Assembly: GCA_935421135.1 (NCBI GenBank)
Contig: OW285197.1
Location: forward strand, 1,429,068-1,493,067
Reading direction: 5' to 3'
Source: Bugulina stolonifera
Lineage: Eukaryota; Bryozoa; Gymnolaemata; Cheilostomatida; Bugulidae
DNA length: 64,000 nucleotides
Below, in pieces: positions 1-30,724 of this stretch. Positions within the stretch are counted from its first letter, which is position 1; each line of letters starts with the position of its first letter. The translations under genes were made by a program, and so were the position numbers. Under the pieces are notes generated by a model. The model saw only the letters and a list, made by a program, of their open reading frames with translations. It was not told where the DNA came from and searched no databases.

Positions 1-292
1 GTGATACGACAATTTTAACTTTCCAACATCTTTACATGAATGAAAACTCTATAAGCACCTACATGTAATTCACATTGATCTCTAGAAGCTTGACTTCTGT
101 AGATGTATTTTATCCGTCTTTGCAGTAGGCATGCAATATATACAATCATTGGAATGTGGCTGAACAGTAACCTTCGGGTTATCAGTAACTTCCTGAACAT
201 CTTTTAGATGCGATACATCTAGAAGAGGACAACCACAAAGACCACATTAAAATTGCTTATTCAATTCCAGAAACTGTGTTGTCTAATTGCAG

Positions 293-711
293 GTTGTGTT
301 TGACTGGGCTATACCAAAGGCTAGTGACCAATTCCTGGACGTAGTACCAGAGTATCTGGTGGAATGGAAGGCTGAGAAGGGCCCCATCCTCAAGTCTACT
401 GTTACTGGTAGCTCTCAGACTATACTAACAGATATAACACCTGGTACCATATACTACATCAGGGTGAAGGTAAGTGTGAAGGAATTATGGGAAATATTTT
501 ACTATCTTATTGCTAACTACTTGGTAACTGTTTACTCTAGACACAACTAATTCTGTAGCAACTGCGATTGGAAGATAGGGAGGAGGCCCAGCTACCCTGG
601 ATGAGATATGGATTCAAAGCAATGCCAAGGTCAAGTAGCATATCAGGAGCCCCTCTACCTCTACCTGACCTCAGCCGTCTGCGTGCTTCAGTCAGGCAGG
701 AGTCAGATTCA
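293..711 (+). CDS. FN3 region A (exons 293-469 and 559-711)
   Basis: Exon 293-469 reads in phase 0 and ends at AAG before gtaagt. It contains the FN3 hallmarks PEYLVEWKAEKG (strand C with the core Trp) and TPGTIYYIRVK (strand F Tyr). Exon 559-711 (51 codons, phase 0 on both sides) continues as QLRLEDREEAQLPWMRYG and then a Ser/Pro/Leu-rich stretch ending before gtaagt. The acceptor at 558 was preferred to the AG at 540 because the latter puts a stop in frame. The FN3 assignment rests on motif spacing and the conserved Trp and Tyr. Confidence 0.7.
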
Positions 712-3700
712 GTAAGTTTACTAGCAAACATCTTCTCTGTATGAGTACGAGTAGGTACAGTACAATAGTGTGTAGGTACAGTACAAGTGTGTAGGTACAG
801 TGTAAGTGTGTAGGTACAGTACAAGTGAGTAGGTACAGTACAGGTGTGTAGGTACAGTGCAAGTGTGTAGGTACAGTACAAGTGTGTAGGTACAGTACAA
901 GTGTGTAGGTACAGTACAAGTGTGTAGGTACAGTACAAGTGTGTAGGTACAGTGTAAGTGTGTAGGTACAGTGCAAGTGTGTAGGTACAGTACAAGTGTG
1001 TAGGTGTGGTACAAGTAAAGCCATTCATTATTCAGTGTCTTTGCGACCTCTTAAACTGGTCTAGGTTGCAAATGATAATCCCAAGATGGCCGCTCGTCTT
1101 AGCTCGAAATGACTTGTGACCTTGGAATTTGCTTAGCCAGAGGACACCTACATGTAGCTCATTGACACACTCAGGTTTCTCGCACTGCAATGAGGATTTT
1201 GATTTTGGCCCAAGTGACTCTGTGACAGAAATGGGCCGGAAAACATTTTAGCAAGTTGGCCTGTGCCTGAAACTTAGATCATGTCACGGAGACACAAATA
1301 AACAACTAGAGGTGTTGTTTGCATGATATGACCGCAAAATCTCTGGAGGAATGACATGCTAGACATACTATTGGTTGTCCTTCTCTATGTTTACTGTACA
1401 TACTAATCTCTATCTCTACCACTGTCTTGTCTTAATGTAATCCATCGGATTCCAAGTACATACACTCGTGGTTTGGTAGGACATTCTCTACCCTGTAGCT
1501 CTATCTTATTGTTACCAGGTGTGGAGGGTACGCTGGTCTGACCCCCCTTTCAATGTGCAGTATTCCACAGTCTACTATAGAGATAGTGACCCTCGGTCTA
1601 CTAACCGTCAGACTCAGACTAAACAAATACATGGGGGAGGTGAGTGGAACAGCCTAATCATTCAGCCACTTTTCTAAGGCACTGGATAAAGTAGCAGACC
1701 CAGCTTAGCTTACCAATTTTATGTTGTATAGTTGGTCCACAACTACAATGATAATTATACAAGTAGGAGTACTAGACATATGTACCATCGGTCTCTTTAA
1801 ATGCTCCCATTTGATTGCTAGGAGCTGGAGATGTCAAGGTCGACTCCCTGGATGCTGGCGTAGGGTACGAGTTTCAGGTTTCCATGCAGACAGTCGAGTA
1901 TGGGAGAGTTCAGACGGGCTGGTTGTCTAGTAAGTATATAATGTATCACACTCATCACTGTATTAACTAGTGAGTGTATCGTACTCATCACTGTATTAAC
2001 TAGTGAGCATATCGTACTCATCACTGTATTAACTAGTGAGTATATCATACTCATCACTGTATTAACTAGTGAGTGTATCGTATTCATCACTGTATTAACT
2101 AGTGAGTATATCATACTCATCACTGTATTAACTAGTGAGTATATCGTACTCATCACTGTATTAACTAGTGAGTATATCGTACTCATCATTGTATTAACTA
2201 GTGAGTGTATCGTACTCATCACTGTATTAACTAGTGAGTGTATCGTACTCATCACTGTATTAACTAGTGAGTATATCGTACTCATCACTGTATTAACTAG
2301 TGAGTGTATCGTACTCATCACTGTATTAACTAGTGAGTATATCATACTCATCACTGTATTAACTAGTGAGTATATCGTACTCATCACTAGTTTATTTCAT
2401 ACCATAACAGTGAGAGTCTATACAAGCACATTTTGTCCAGTTTTTTCAGTTTAACACTATTCCATGCTATTTTAATTCTAAGTGTATTTACTTAATCCTA
2501 ATCTACATTGTATGTACGCATATATTAGTTGTATTTTATCACTGGCTCAGAAAGATGAAAAGTGTTGTTCAAAAGATGATAATTAAAAGTGAAAAGTCAT
2601 ATTTTTGATGCCGTTCTCAACAGCAGTTATGTACTCACGGGCGTGGTATAGAAATGAGTTTTTGTTTCCAGTCATTAGTTTTACGCATACAGTGTGTTTG
2701 TGTAATTTATTAGACGGCCAATCTGGAAGCTTTGCCATGTCTTCGGGCACTTCAGCATCATCCAGTGGGATCTCAACAGGTGGCGGTGTAGTGTCAACAG
2801 GTGGTGGTGTAGTGTCAACAGGTGGCGGTGTAGTGTCAACAGGTGGCGGTGTAGTGTCAACAGGTGGTGGTGTAGTGTCAACAGGTGGTGGTGGTGGCGT
2901 GTCAACAGGTGGAGGCGGCACGGTGTCAACAGTTGGTGGTGTAGTGTCAACAGATGGTGGCGGCATGGTGTCAACAGGTGGTGGCGGCATGGTGTCAACA
3001 GGTGGTGGCGGCTTGGTGTCCACAGGTGGTGGCATGGTGTCAACAGGTGGTGGCATGGTGTCAACAGGTGGTGGCATGGTGTCAACAGGTGGTGAATTTT
3101 CCTCAAGCACTGAGTTCTCAACTGGAGACAGAGTTGTGTCTACAAGAGGTGAATTTTCTACAAGTGGCGGAGCAGCTTCAACAGGTGGTGTCATATCTAC
3201 TGATGGTACATCAACAGGTGGTGTCATATCTACTGGTAGTACGTCAACAGGTGGTGTCATATCTACTGGCAGTACATCAACAGGTGGTGTCATATCTACT
3301 GGTGGTACATCAACAGGTGGTGTCATATCTACTGGCAGTACATCAACAGGTGGTGTCATATCTACTGGTAGTGCATCAACAGGTGGCGGTACGTCTACAG
3401 TATTGTTTATGAATAATATTTGCCTGTAATTGATGTTGAGCCTGAAGTAGTGTGCTTATGATCCAACTTCTAGTCTATTTGAATCAGCTGATATTTGTAA
3501 CACTGTGTGCTCTGTCTACTGTAATAGGTCAGATATCCGGTGTTCCCAGTGACTTTGTAGTCTTAGCTGACGGGTCCAGATCCATCTTTATCACCTGGGA
3601 GAAACCTTTAGTATCAGATGGTGTCATTGGTAAGTGGCATGCATGTCACATAGTACATGAAAGTACCTTGCATTTGATTTCATATCTGTATGCAAGTGCA

Positions 3701-6700
3701 GTTAGTTATATGTATAGTTATTGTATTTGTATTATTATAGTGTAGTTAGTTATATGTAAGTTACTGTTAGTGATTTGTCACATGTGAATGCACCTCATCT
3801 CACATACATGTATATAGAAGTACCTGACTGTCGGTGTCACATATATAGAATTACCTGACTGTCGGTGTCATGTATACAGAAGTGCCTTCCTGTTGGTGTC
3901 ACATATTATATAAAAGCACCTTACTATTGGTGTAACAGGTTACATGATAGAGTACACAACAGACTATACTAGTTGGAGCTCATCCAATAGTATAAGAGTA
4001 TCAGCTGACACTGGACAGTACAGACTCACTGGTCTATCTACAAACACTCCGTACTTTGTGAGAATAACAACTCTACGACAAACAGGAAATGGACCTTTCA
4101 GCTCCCCGTTAAGAGTCGTAACAGGAAGTAACAGCTGTGAGTATCCCACTGTTTGCCATCTTGTTCAAAGTAGTGAATGCCTTACTCTATGCATGGGATG
4201 GCAAAACTGTTATATTGTTTCAGATGGGGAATTTTACAGTACATCAACAGGTGGTGTCATATCAGGTGGTGCAGTGTCAACAGGTGGTGGTGCAGTGTCA
4301 ACAGGTGGTGGTGCAGAGTCAACAGGTGGTGGTATGTCTGTGTAGTACACTACTATATGTTATTTCTAACTATGTATTTCAGATGAACAGTTCAGTCATT
4401 GGTCTGTTTGAATCAGCTGATATTTGTAACACTGTGTATACTTTAATAGGTCAGATATTCGGCGCTCCCACTGACTTTGTAGTCTTAGCTGACGGGTCCA
4501 GATCCATCTTTATCACCTGGGAGAAACCTTTAGTATTAGATGGTGTCACTGGTAAGTTACATGTACATGCATGTTACACATTATACAGGTACCTTACAGT
4601 TAATGTCACAACATATAAGCCTACACACAAGCACCATGCTGCTCCTGCCACACATACGCGCGTGCTTTACTGTGATGTTACAACTGTACAGGTGTCATAC
4701 TGTTGGTGTCACATATGCAGAAGCACTTTACTATAGGTATCACATATATGGACGCACCTCACTATTGGTGTCACATACGAGCACCTTACTGTTGCTGTCA
4801 CATATATAGAGGTACCTTCCTGTTAGTGTCACATATTATATAGAAGTACCTTACTGTTGCTGTCACATATAATATAGAGGCACCTTACTATTGGTGTAAC
4901 AGGTTACATGATAGAGTACACAACAGACTCTACTGGTTGGAGTTCATCCAATAATATAAGAGTATCAGCTGACACTGGGCAGTACAGACTCACTGGTCTA
5001 GCTACAAACACTCCGTACTTTGTGAGGATAACAACTCTGCGACAAACAGGAAATGGACCTTTCAGCTCCCCGTTAAGAGTCGTAACAGGAAGTAACACCC
5101 GTGAGTATCCCATTGGTCATTGACTAATTCAAGTTGGTAATGTCTTATTGTAGTGGTGTGTTGGGTAGCAACTAGCCTGCCATTACCCAGTTTCGTTGAT
5201 CAGAGGTCTCGGCACAAGGTAAGTGGTAACACAGGCTAAGCCAACATGGCTACATTGACTAGTTCTCTGGGAAAGTATTAAGTGCCAAGTCATAGCCATG
5301 TCATAATTATAAGACGAGGTCAGTCTAGTTGCTAATAGTGTATTGTGCAAGTGACTGACCTATATACTAACAAGCTCCGCCTCTCAGAGTGTAGTCATTG
5401 GCCGGCCAGTTCTGAGATCAACTTGGTAATGGGATATGAAATAATATGATATTGTACATGTACATGTACATGTACTTTGTATATACACAGTATTGAGCCA
5501 TCTGCTGCTGATCTCTCTACAACATTGCTTTCTGCAGACCTAATAATTAACAGAGAAAGTATGTGCATCAGTGTACTGGTTACCTTTTTAATTCTGTATT
5601 TCAGACGGTACACTGTTCAGTGGTGGTGGTGTCATATCTACTGGCAGTAGATCAACAGGTGGCAGTACATCAACAGGTGGCGGTGCAAGCATTAATCCAG
5701 CACTTGCTAGCTGTGAGTAACTGTTATAATACACTCTTATATACAAGTACAACCTTTCTTCTCTTCTTATCTGCTGCCGCGGGCCTCCTGGCTGCACCAG
5801 AGTCGCTGAAAGAACTTTCAAAGCTAGATAGGACTTCAGTATCTTCCACTGATGGAATCCAAAGGAAATAGTAGTGTCCACTACACATGGGTCCCCTCAC
5901 ACATGGCTCTACCTGGGAATGGTTACTGCTACAGTATGAATAAGCCTATTATACTGGCCCACATGTACAGCTGAATTACAGTAAATATATTCATTTCCTA
6001 TGACTGTCTTGTAGATCTAGTCTCAGCTGCCCCCAGATACACGACAGCCTTGGCAGATGGTGGGAGAAATATTCTGCTCAACTGGTTCCCACCTACTAAT
6101 ACTCAGGGTATAACAGGTAAGATCTTGTCACTTTACATCAATTGCTTTGCCGTTGTTTTACCACATGCATGTACTTGCAAGCACCTTCCTGTTGGTGTCA
6201 CATATTATAAAAGTACCTTACTGTTACTGTCACATATAATATAGAGGCATCTTACTATTGGTATAACAGGTTACATGATAGAATACACAACAGACTACAC
6301 TAGTTGGAGTTCATCCAATAATATAAGAGTATCAGCTGACACTGGACAGTACAGACTCACTGGTCTAGCTACAAACACTCCGTACTTTGTGAGGATAACA
6401 ACTCTGCGACAAACAGGAAATGGACCTTTCAGCTCCCCGTTAAGAGTCGTAACAGGGAGTAACAGCTGTGAGTATCTCATTGGTATTTTTCTTAGGCTGT
6501 AGACTGTACATGTGTTGACTGCAATCTGCCAACTATTAGTGTAAACTATCAACATCCTATGCTAGTAGAATCGTACCAGATGAAGACATACTCTGGTGAT
6601 TCTTGCCATTTTATAGTTACACTATCACTCTATGAATGCTGTCTTATTGGTATAACATACCCCCAACACCAGTACCCTTGGAATGCATGTCATCTAGACT

Positions 6701-7024
6701 TGAACATACATGTATAACCCCCAGTCAGTTTCAACGCCCATTTTACAGTCACCCTCCTCCACTCTTCACCATGTACATGTATACTACATGGTTGGCTACT
6801 AGAGATTGTTCTACCAAAACCACATGTACTACCAGTTTGGTCGGTTACATTCACGTTAAACCATGTATTGCCTGTTAACTGTGGGTGTTCTGTGGTTGTT
6901 ACACGTTGTTGTTACATCCCAACGGACAGTTGTTCTGTTAGCTGAGTGTATGAATACCTACGTGTGTTTGTAGATGGGGAGTTGTCTTACCTCCGACCTT
7001 ATAACCCGCTCGCCTTGCCCTCAG
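293..7024 (+). CDS. FN3-repeat protein with mucin-like linker, partial gene (14 exons visible)
   Basis: Fourteen exons can be joined with matching phases: 293-469, 559-711, 1519-1639, 1822-1929, 2714-3388, 3528-3629, 3939-4136, 4224-4331, 4450-4551, 4903-5100, 5605-5712, 6015-6116, 6270-6467 and 6974-7024. Together they give 2401 nt, about 800 residues. All have AG acceptors and GT donors, mostly gtaagt or gtgagt. The protein has FN3-like beta-sandwich domains, typical of extracellular adhesion or receptor proteins, separated by Ser/Thr/Gly-rich linkers. The first two introns are phase 0; all later ones are phase 1, the pattern expected of shuffled and duplicated extracellular modules. The 5' end is outside the window. 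The last visible exon ends in phase 1 without a stop, so the 3' end is unresolved. The specific family is not recognised. Confidence 0.8.
748..1015. repeat. 17-bp minisatellite in FN3 gene intron
   Basis: About 15 imperfect copies of a 17-bp unit, gtgtaggtacagtacaa. Variation is mainly in the last bases (gtgcaa, gtgtaa). It lies between exons 559-711 and 1519-1639. Antisense open frames across it are repeat artefacts. Confidence 0.9.
1519..1929 (+). CDS. FN3 region B (exons 1519-1639 and 1822-1929)
   Basis: Exon 1519-1639 (phase 0 in, phase 1 out) starts VWRVRWSDPPFNVQYSTVYY and joins exon 1822-1929 (phase 1 to 1), which includes VDSLDAGVGYEFQVSMQTVE. The pattern of a core Trp, then Leu-x-x-Gly-x-x-Tyr-x-x-x-Val, is that of an FN3 domain. 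The exon pair is flanked by a 17-bp minisatellite upstream and a 33-bp minisatellite downstream, both intronic. This domain is clearly diverged from the three later, nearly identical copies. Confidence 0.7.
1943..2388. repeat. 33-bp minisatellite in FN3 gene intron
   Basis: About 13 copies of a 33-bp unit containing gtactcatcactgtattaa and actagtgagt, starting just after the donor of exon 1822-1929. The units are nearly identical, which suggests recent expansion. The long antisense frame here is a 3n repeat artefact. Confidence 0.9.
2714..3388 (+). CDS. Large Ser/Thr/Gly-rich mucin-like exon
   Basis: A single 675-nt exon, phase 1 on both sides, follows the ttattag acceptor and ends at gtacgt. 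It joins in frame with the upstream exon and with the FN3 exon at 3528. After a short GQSGSF lead-in it encodes about 220 residues built of STGGGVV-, STGGGMV- and STSTGGVIS-type repeats (21-30 bp units). Such a Thr/Ser-rich repeat would be expected to be O-glycosylated and extended, as a stalk or spacer between FN3 domains. The repeat is a coding minisatellite, so copy number is likely polymorphic. The same motif recurs in the short linker exons at 4224 and 5605, which supports it being exonic. Long antisense frames here are by-products of the repeat. Confidence 0.7.
3528..4331 (+). CDS. FN3 module 1 plus STG linker (3528-3629, 3939-4136, 4224-4331)
   Basis: Three phase-1 exons of 102, 198 and 108 nt form one module. 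The first encodes the N-terminal half of an FN3 domain (GVPSDFVVLADGSRSIFITW). The second encodes the C-terminal half (GYMIEYTTDYTSW and TGLSTNTPYFVRITTLRQTG). The third encodes a short Ser/Thr/Gly linker. All introns split the codon after base 1, so the module can be duplicated without breaking the frame. The splice sites are strong: gtaagt, gtgagt and gtatgt donors. Confidence 0.8.
3780..3930. repeat. Degenerate ~35-bp intron repeats before FN3 exon
   Basis: Degenerate units of the type gtcacatatatagaagtacc recur here and in the matching introns of modules 2 and 3 (about 4690-4890 and 6185-6260). They lie directly upstream of each 198-nt FN3 exon, so they were probably copied together with the exon. 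Confidence 0.6.
4450..5712 (+). CDS. FN3 module 2 plus STG linker (4450-4551, 4903-5100, 5605-5712)
   Basis: This module has the same exon sizes (102, 198, 108 nt) and the same phases as the preceding one. The FN3 exons are nearly identical at DNA level to module 1; even the intron sequence just before the 198-nt exon (ttactattggtgtaacag) is shared. This indicates a recent tandem duplication. The linker exon encodes HGTLFSGGG, then Ser/Thr/Gly repeats and INPALAS, and ends at gtgagt. The intron at 5101-5604 contains no convincing additional exon. Confidence 0.8.
6015..7024 (+). CDS. FN3 module 3 plus short linker (6015-6116, 6270-6467, 6974-7024)
   Basis: The 102-nt exon here is diverged (APRYTTALADGGRNILLNWF), while the 198-nt exon is nearly identical to modules 1 and 2, so the two halves have different histories. 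The last exon (51 nt) encodes YGELSYLRPYNPLALPS, lacks the Ser/Thr/Gly repeat and ends in phase 1 at gtgagg. Without splicing, the frame would run to a stop near 7057, so a short secreted end is the alternative to a further downstream exon. Confidence 0.75.
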
Positions 7025-7062
7025 GTGAGGCATTTATATCTACATATCTATATCTATAATGT

Positions 7063-7150
7063 TTATACTAGCAGTAGCAGCAGTAGTAGTAGTAGCAGTA
7101 GTAGTGGTAACAGTAGCAGTAGTAGTAGTAGTAGTAGTACATGTAGCAGC

Positions 7151-7182
<32 letters not shown>

Positions 7183-7258
7183 CAGCAGTAGTAGTAATAG
7201 TAGTAGTAGTAGTAGTAGTAGTAGCAGTAGCAGTAGTAGCAGTAGTGGCAGTAGTAGC

Positions 7259-7296
<38 letters not shown>

Positions 7297-7375
7297 CAGC
7301 AGTAGTAGTAGTAGTAGCAGTAGCAGTAGTAACAGTAGTAGTACTAGTAACAGTAGCAGTAGTAGTATCAGTACA
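7063..7375. repeat. (AGT/AGC)n trinucleotide microsatellite
   Basis: About 310 bp of interrupted agt/agc/aac triplets. Being triplet-based it is open in most frames (poly-Ser, poly-Val, poly-Thr, poly-Leu), but it lies after a good donor at 7025 and is followed by stops, so I treat it as non-coding. Confidence 0.9.
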
Positions 7376-7506
7376 TGTACTAGTACTAACACTATACATG
7401 TACTTACATTATATCATGTATTATAATTATCGTATAAGCTACAAGTATCTGGTATTGTGGTCATGAGATGTCATAATGTGTAATGTTGAGGGTTGAGCGA
7501 ATGTGC

Positions 7507-7743
7507 GACTGTTCGAAAAAGACAGTTCGAAACAGGACGTTTCGAAAGTGAACAGCTCAATACCTACCCCAAACCCCAACCACCAGATTTCAACTAATTT
7601 TTACTTTTAATATTATTTTTTTAATCTAATTAATTAAATTAATTAACTAAAATTAATTATCTGTGAGTTCTGTTCTTCTACACATTTTCGAACTGTCCGG
7701 TTATGAAACGTCCTATTTCAAACTGTCATTTTCGAACTGTCCC
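7507..7743. mobile_element. Foldback / MITE-like element with ~55-bp inverted ends
   Basis: The left end (7507-7555) contains gacagttcgaaacaggacgt followed by ttcgaaa. The right end (7684-7743) contains the reverse complement with several mismatches (tcctatttcaaactgtcatt). Between them is AT-rich DNA with repeated ttaattaa. There is no coding capacity. Imperfect long terminal inverted repeats around a short AT-rich core suggest a non-autonomous DNA element. No clear target-site duplication was seen, so the superfamily is not assigned. Confidence 0.55.
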
Positions 7744-8349
7744 TTTACTTGTGTGACCAACCCACCCTACTAATGGTACTGGTTGTTACAGGCTATGCAC
7801 AGTATGCTCATAGTTTATAATACATTGTCCTGTATGATACGTCACATGTACTTATATGCTTATATGACCTATATGAGGGGATTGATAAATACATGTAGCC
7901 AATAACCCTTTACTGGTAGTCTATAATAATATACATGTACTTACATGACTGTATAATTCACACAGCACAGTAAGTGAGGTTATAGCCTTTACATATGTTA
8001 GTTTTATATATCATCCAAGACCTACATAACATACAGAGAGAGGGCAGACTGGGCTACAAGTAATAATATTATAGTACTCCACACTTTATCATCAAATACT
8101 ACTACAATTACTGCATTACTACTGCTTGTGACTATGCCCACTATTGTACTTGGATATTATGTACATGTGGTATTAGTATATAATCTCTAACTTACATGTA
8201 GCTTATGACTGAGTCTATGTATACAGTATACACTATATTATATACCTCAGTCCACTGTATGTGTACCTACTTGTATATAATTAATTATATTAAATTATGT
8301 TGTAATTAACTCACAGTTTGACAGCCTGACCACAACTACATGAATATAG

Positions 8350-9895
8350 CTGTGAGAGTGTCTATATAACTACTGTATATACTTATATGTTACCTATATA
8401 ACTACTGTATATACTTACATGTTACCTACATACTTACTGTATATACTTACATGTTACCTACATAACTACTGTATATACTTACATGTTACCTACATAACTA
8501 CTGTATATACTTACATGTTACCTACATAACTACTGTATATACTTATATGTTACCTACATAACTACTGTATATACTTACATGTTACCTACATAACTACTGT
8601 ATATACTTACATGTTACCTACATAACTACTGTATATACTTATATGTTACCTATATAACTACTGTATATACTTACATGTTACCTATATAACTACTGTATAT
8701 ACTTATATGTTACCTATATAACTACTGTATATACTTACATGTTACCTACATAACTACTGTATATACTTACATGTTACCTACATAGCTACTGTATATACTT
8801 ACATGTTACCTATATAACTACTGTATATACTTACATGTTACCTACATAACTACTGTATATACTTACATGTTACCTATATAACTACTGTATATACTTACAT
8901 GTTACCTACATAACTACTGTATATACTTACATATTACCTACATAACTACTGTATATACTTACATGTTACCTACATAACTACTGCATATACTTACATGTTA
9001 CCTATATAACTACTGTATATACTTATATGTTACCTACATAACTACTGTATATACTTACATGTTACCTACATAACTACTGTATATACTTACATGTTACCTA
9101 CATAACTACTGTATATACTTACATGTTACCTATATAACTACTGTATATACTTACATGTTACCTACATAACTACTGTATATACTTATATGTTACCTACATA
9201 ACTACTGTATATACTTACATGTTACCTACATAACTACTGCATATACTTACATGTTACCTACATAACTACTGTATATACTTACATGTTACCTATATAACTA
9301 CTGTATATACTTACATGTTACCTATATAACTACTGTATATACTTACATGTTACCTACATAACTACTGTATATACTTACATGTTACCTACATAAATACTGT
9401 ATATACTTATATGTTACCTACATAACTACTGTATATACTTACATGTTACCTACATAACTACTGCATATACTTACATGTTACCTACATAACTACTGTATAT
9501 ACTTACATGTTACCTATATAACTACTGTATATACTTACATGTTACCTATATAACTACTGTATATACTTACATGTTACCTACATAACTACTGTATATACTT
9601 ACATGTTACCTACATAACTACTGTATATACTTACATGTTACCTATATAACTACTGTATATACTTACATGTTACCTATATTACTACTGTATATACTTACAT
9701 GTTACCTACATAGCTACTGTATATACTTACATGTTACCTACATAACTACTGTATATACTTACATGTTACCTACATAACTACTGCATATACTTACATATTA
9801 CCTACATAACTACTGTATATACTTACATGTTACCTACATAACTACTGTATATACTTACATGTTACCTACATAACTACTGCATATACTTACATATT
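8350..9895. repeat. 32-bp minisatellite, ~48 copies
   Basis: Tandem copies of a 32-bp unit built of cataactactgtatatactt followed by acatgttaccta. Sequence variants are tacata/tatata and acatg/atatg. It has no coding capacity. It lies upstream of the collagen gene, in an intron or the spacer after the FN3 exons. Confidence 0.95.
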
Positions 9896-9987
9896 ATATA
9901 TACATGTATATATACATAAATATGACCACACTGTGTCTGTATATTAACTGTAAACAATTAGTGGAATATTTCTGTTTGCATTTGTAG

Positions 9988-10013
9988 TTACCAAAGCACT
10001 CATAACATCTGAG
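9988..10013 (+). CDS. Candidate 26-nt microexon of the FN3 gene (speculative)
   Basis: A pyrimidine-rich acceptor (tctgtttgcatttgtag) is followed by 26 nt and a gtgaat donor. Entering in phase 1, as required after the exon ending at 7024, it reads VTKALITSE and leaves in phase 0, which is the phase needed by the transmembrane exon at 45282. A short exon meeting these conditions is not unlikely by chance, so this is offered only as a testable link. Confidence 0.2.
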
Positions 10014-11099
10014 GTGAATATTATATATACAATATTTTCAGTTGTGCATTACATGGCTGGCATTAACCACTACATCAACAGTTCCTTGATATGTAAACTA
10101 CACTGTGTGTTCATGTAATATTAATATAAGAATCTCCCCTAGTAGTGTAAAGCTGGGGACAGCACCTAGTATTTCCTGTCTGTGAATGAGGGTGAGGTCA
10201 CAAATATTCCTCCACTACCCGTAGTATGTACATGTGTCCGCAGTCTCTCAGACTAATATTCAATTCACACAACCCATAATTAGTAATTTGACATAAATTT
10301 TAAGACAGAATTTAAAAACTAGACCGGAGTGAGTGAGTTACAGTTTACAGGGTGTGTAAGGGTGGATGGAGTTTAGCGCATGTAGCGTGAGGGGCTTGTG
10401 TTATGTAATCACACCTAACATGCAGGTAGATAGGGCTAACTATCTATGGTGGTTTGTTCCTCTGTAGTTGAATGGATGTTGATCTACATATAGCTGTATT
10501 AGTAGTATGTTCAGCTCCACACAGCTATGTAGACTTGTCCCTTCTCTCCCCCTGCCTGTATCCGCCCCTTTGTCAGCCCTAGTCTCAATATCTCACTGCA
10601 TCATTCTTTGATATCCCTATCAACTTTCATTTACACTTCCCATAGTCTGTAGTCTGAGGACCACACTGTAGCACTGACTGCTGCTAAGGGGAAGAGGTGA
10701 CCCACCCATACTCTTGGGCTGTTAAATAGCCCAAAACCTGAGGGTCACATAGACAGGTAGAAGAGGTGCATTTTTTGTACTGAGTGGTGTACAGTTGTTG
10801 CTAATTAGGGCTAAGTGATAGCATGTGTTAGTTAGACTGGAGTATGTGATATAGCCTCAGTGCTCTTCTCACTAATCTACTCTTATTGAACTGCCACCAG
10901 ATACCCTCTCAACACTTGATACATTCGATCTGCTTCTCAGTCTATCACAGTGATTTCCTCTCTGCTAGAATTCTGCTGATGTGATTATTGACAACAGGTT
11001 GCTGCAAGGTGCCCTTGTTATAGGCTGACTGTATGCATGTGATAGAACCTAGCAGTGACTGGCAACTGACTGGATGCAGCAAGTGCTCTACTCTCATAG

Positions 11100-11312
11100 T
11101 GACAGCAGGCTGCTAGTTGCTCTTACATGAGGTCCTGTGCGTGTGGGCAGCGTTGATCGTGTTCTCAGAGCGTCTGGACAGAGCGAATCGAGGCACGAGC
11201 TCCAAAGCTGCTGCTGCTGGGGCCACAGAGTTGGTAGATTAGACTGGGTTTCTGGAATAGATATCAAGACGGGGCTGGGCGAGTAAGAGCGAGTATATAG
11301 CGGTAGGAAGGA
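11100..11312 (+). promoter_or_regulatory. Probable promoter / 5'UTR of the collagen gene
   Basis: This stretch is noticeably richer in G, C and CpG than the surrounding AT-rich DNA (gtgcgtgtgggcagcgttg, gagcgtctggacagagcg). It directly precedes the signal-peptide exon. A TATA-like tatatag lies at 11293-11299, only about 14 bp before the first ATG. That is too close to set a start upstream of it, so transcription either begins further upstream or the second ATG (11331) is used. No polyadenylation or splice signal is evident inside. Confidence 0.4.
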
Positions 11313-30671
<19,359 letters not shown>

Positions 30672-30688
30672 ACATATACATAAATATA

Positions 30689-30694
30689 AATAAA
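30689..30694 (+). terminator. Polyadenylation signal of the collagen gene
   Basis: AATAAA lies 18 nt after the TAA stop, followed by a T-rich stretch (cttttttaaatattgtac). This implies a very short 3'UTR, with cleavage expected near 30705-30725. Confidence 0.65.
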
Positions 30695-30724
30695 CTTTTT
30701 TAAATATTGTACTTTAAATTATGT

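Noticed and set aside
2583..3359. Antisense PPPVDT-rich proline frame
   Set aside because: Reverse reading of the Ser/Thr/Gly exon; the plus-strand reading joins neighbouring FN3 exons in phase and the motif recurs in short linker exons.
5160..5220. Exon-like segment ending in gtaagt between FN3 exons
   Set aside because: The 28-nt segment would break the frame into the 5605 exon, which fits directly to 5100.
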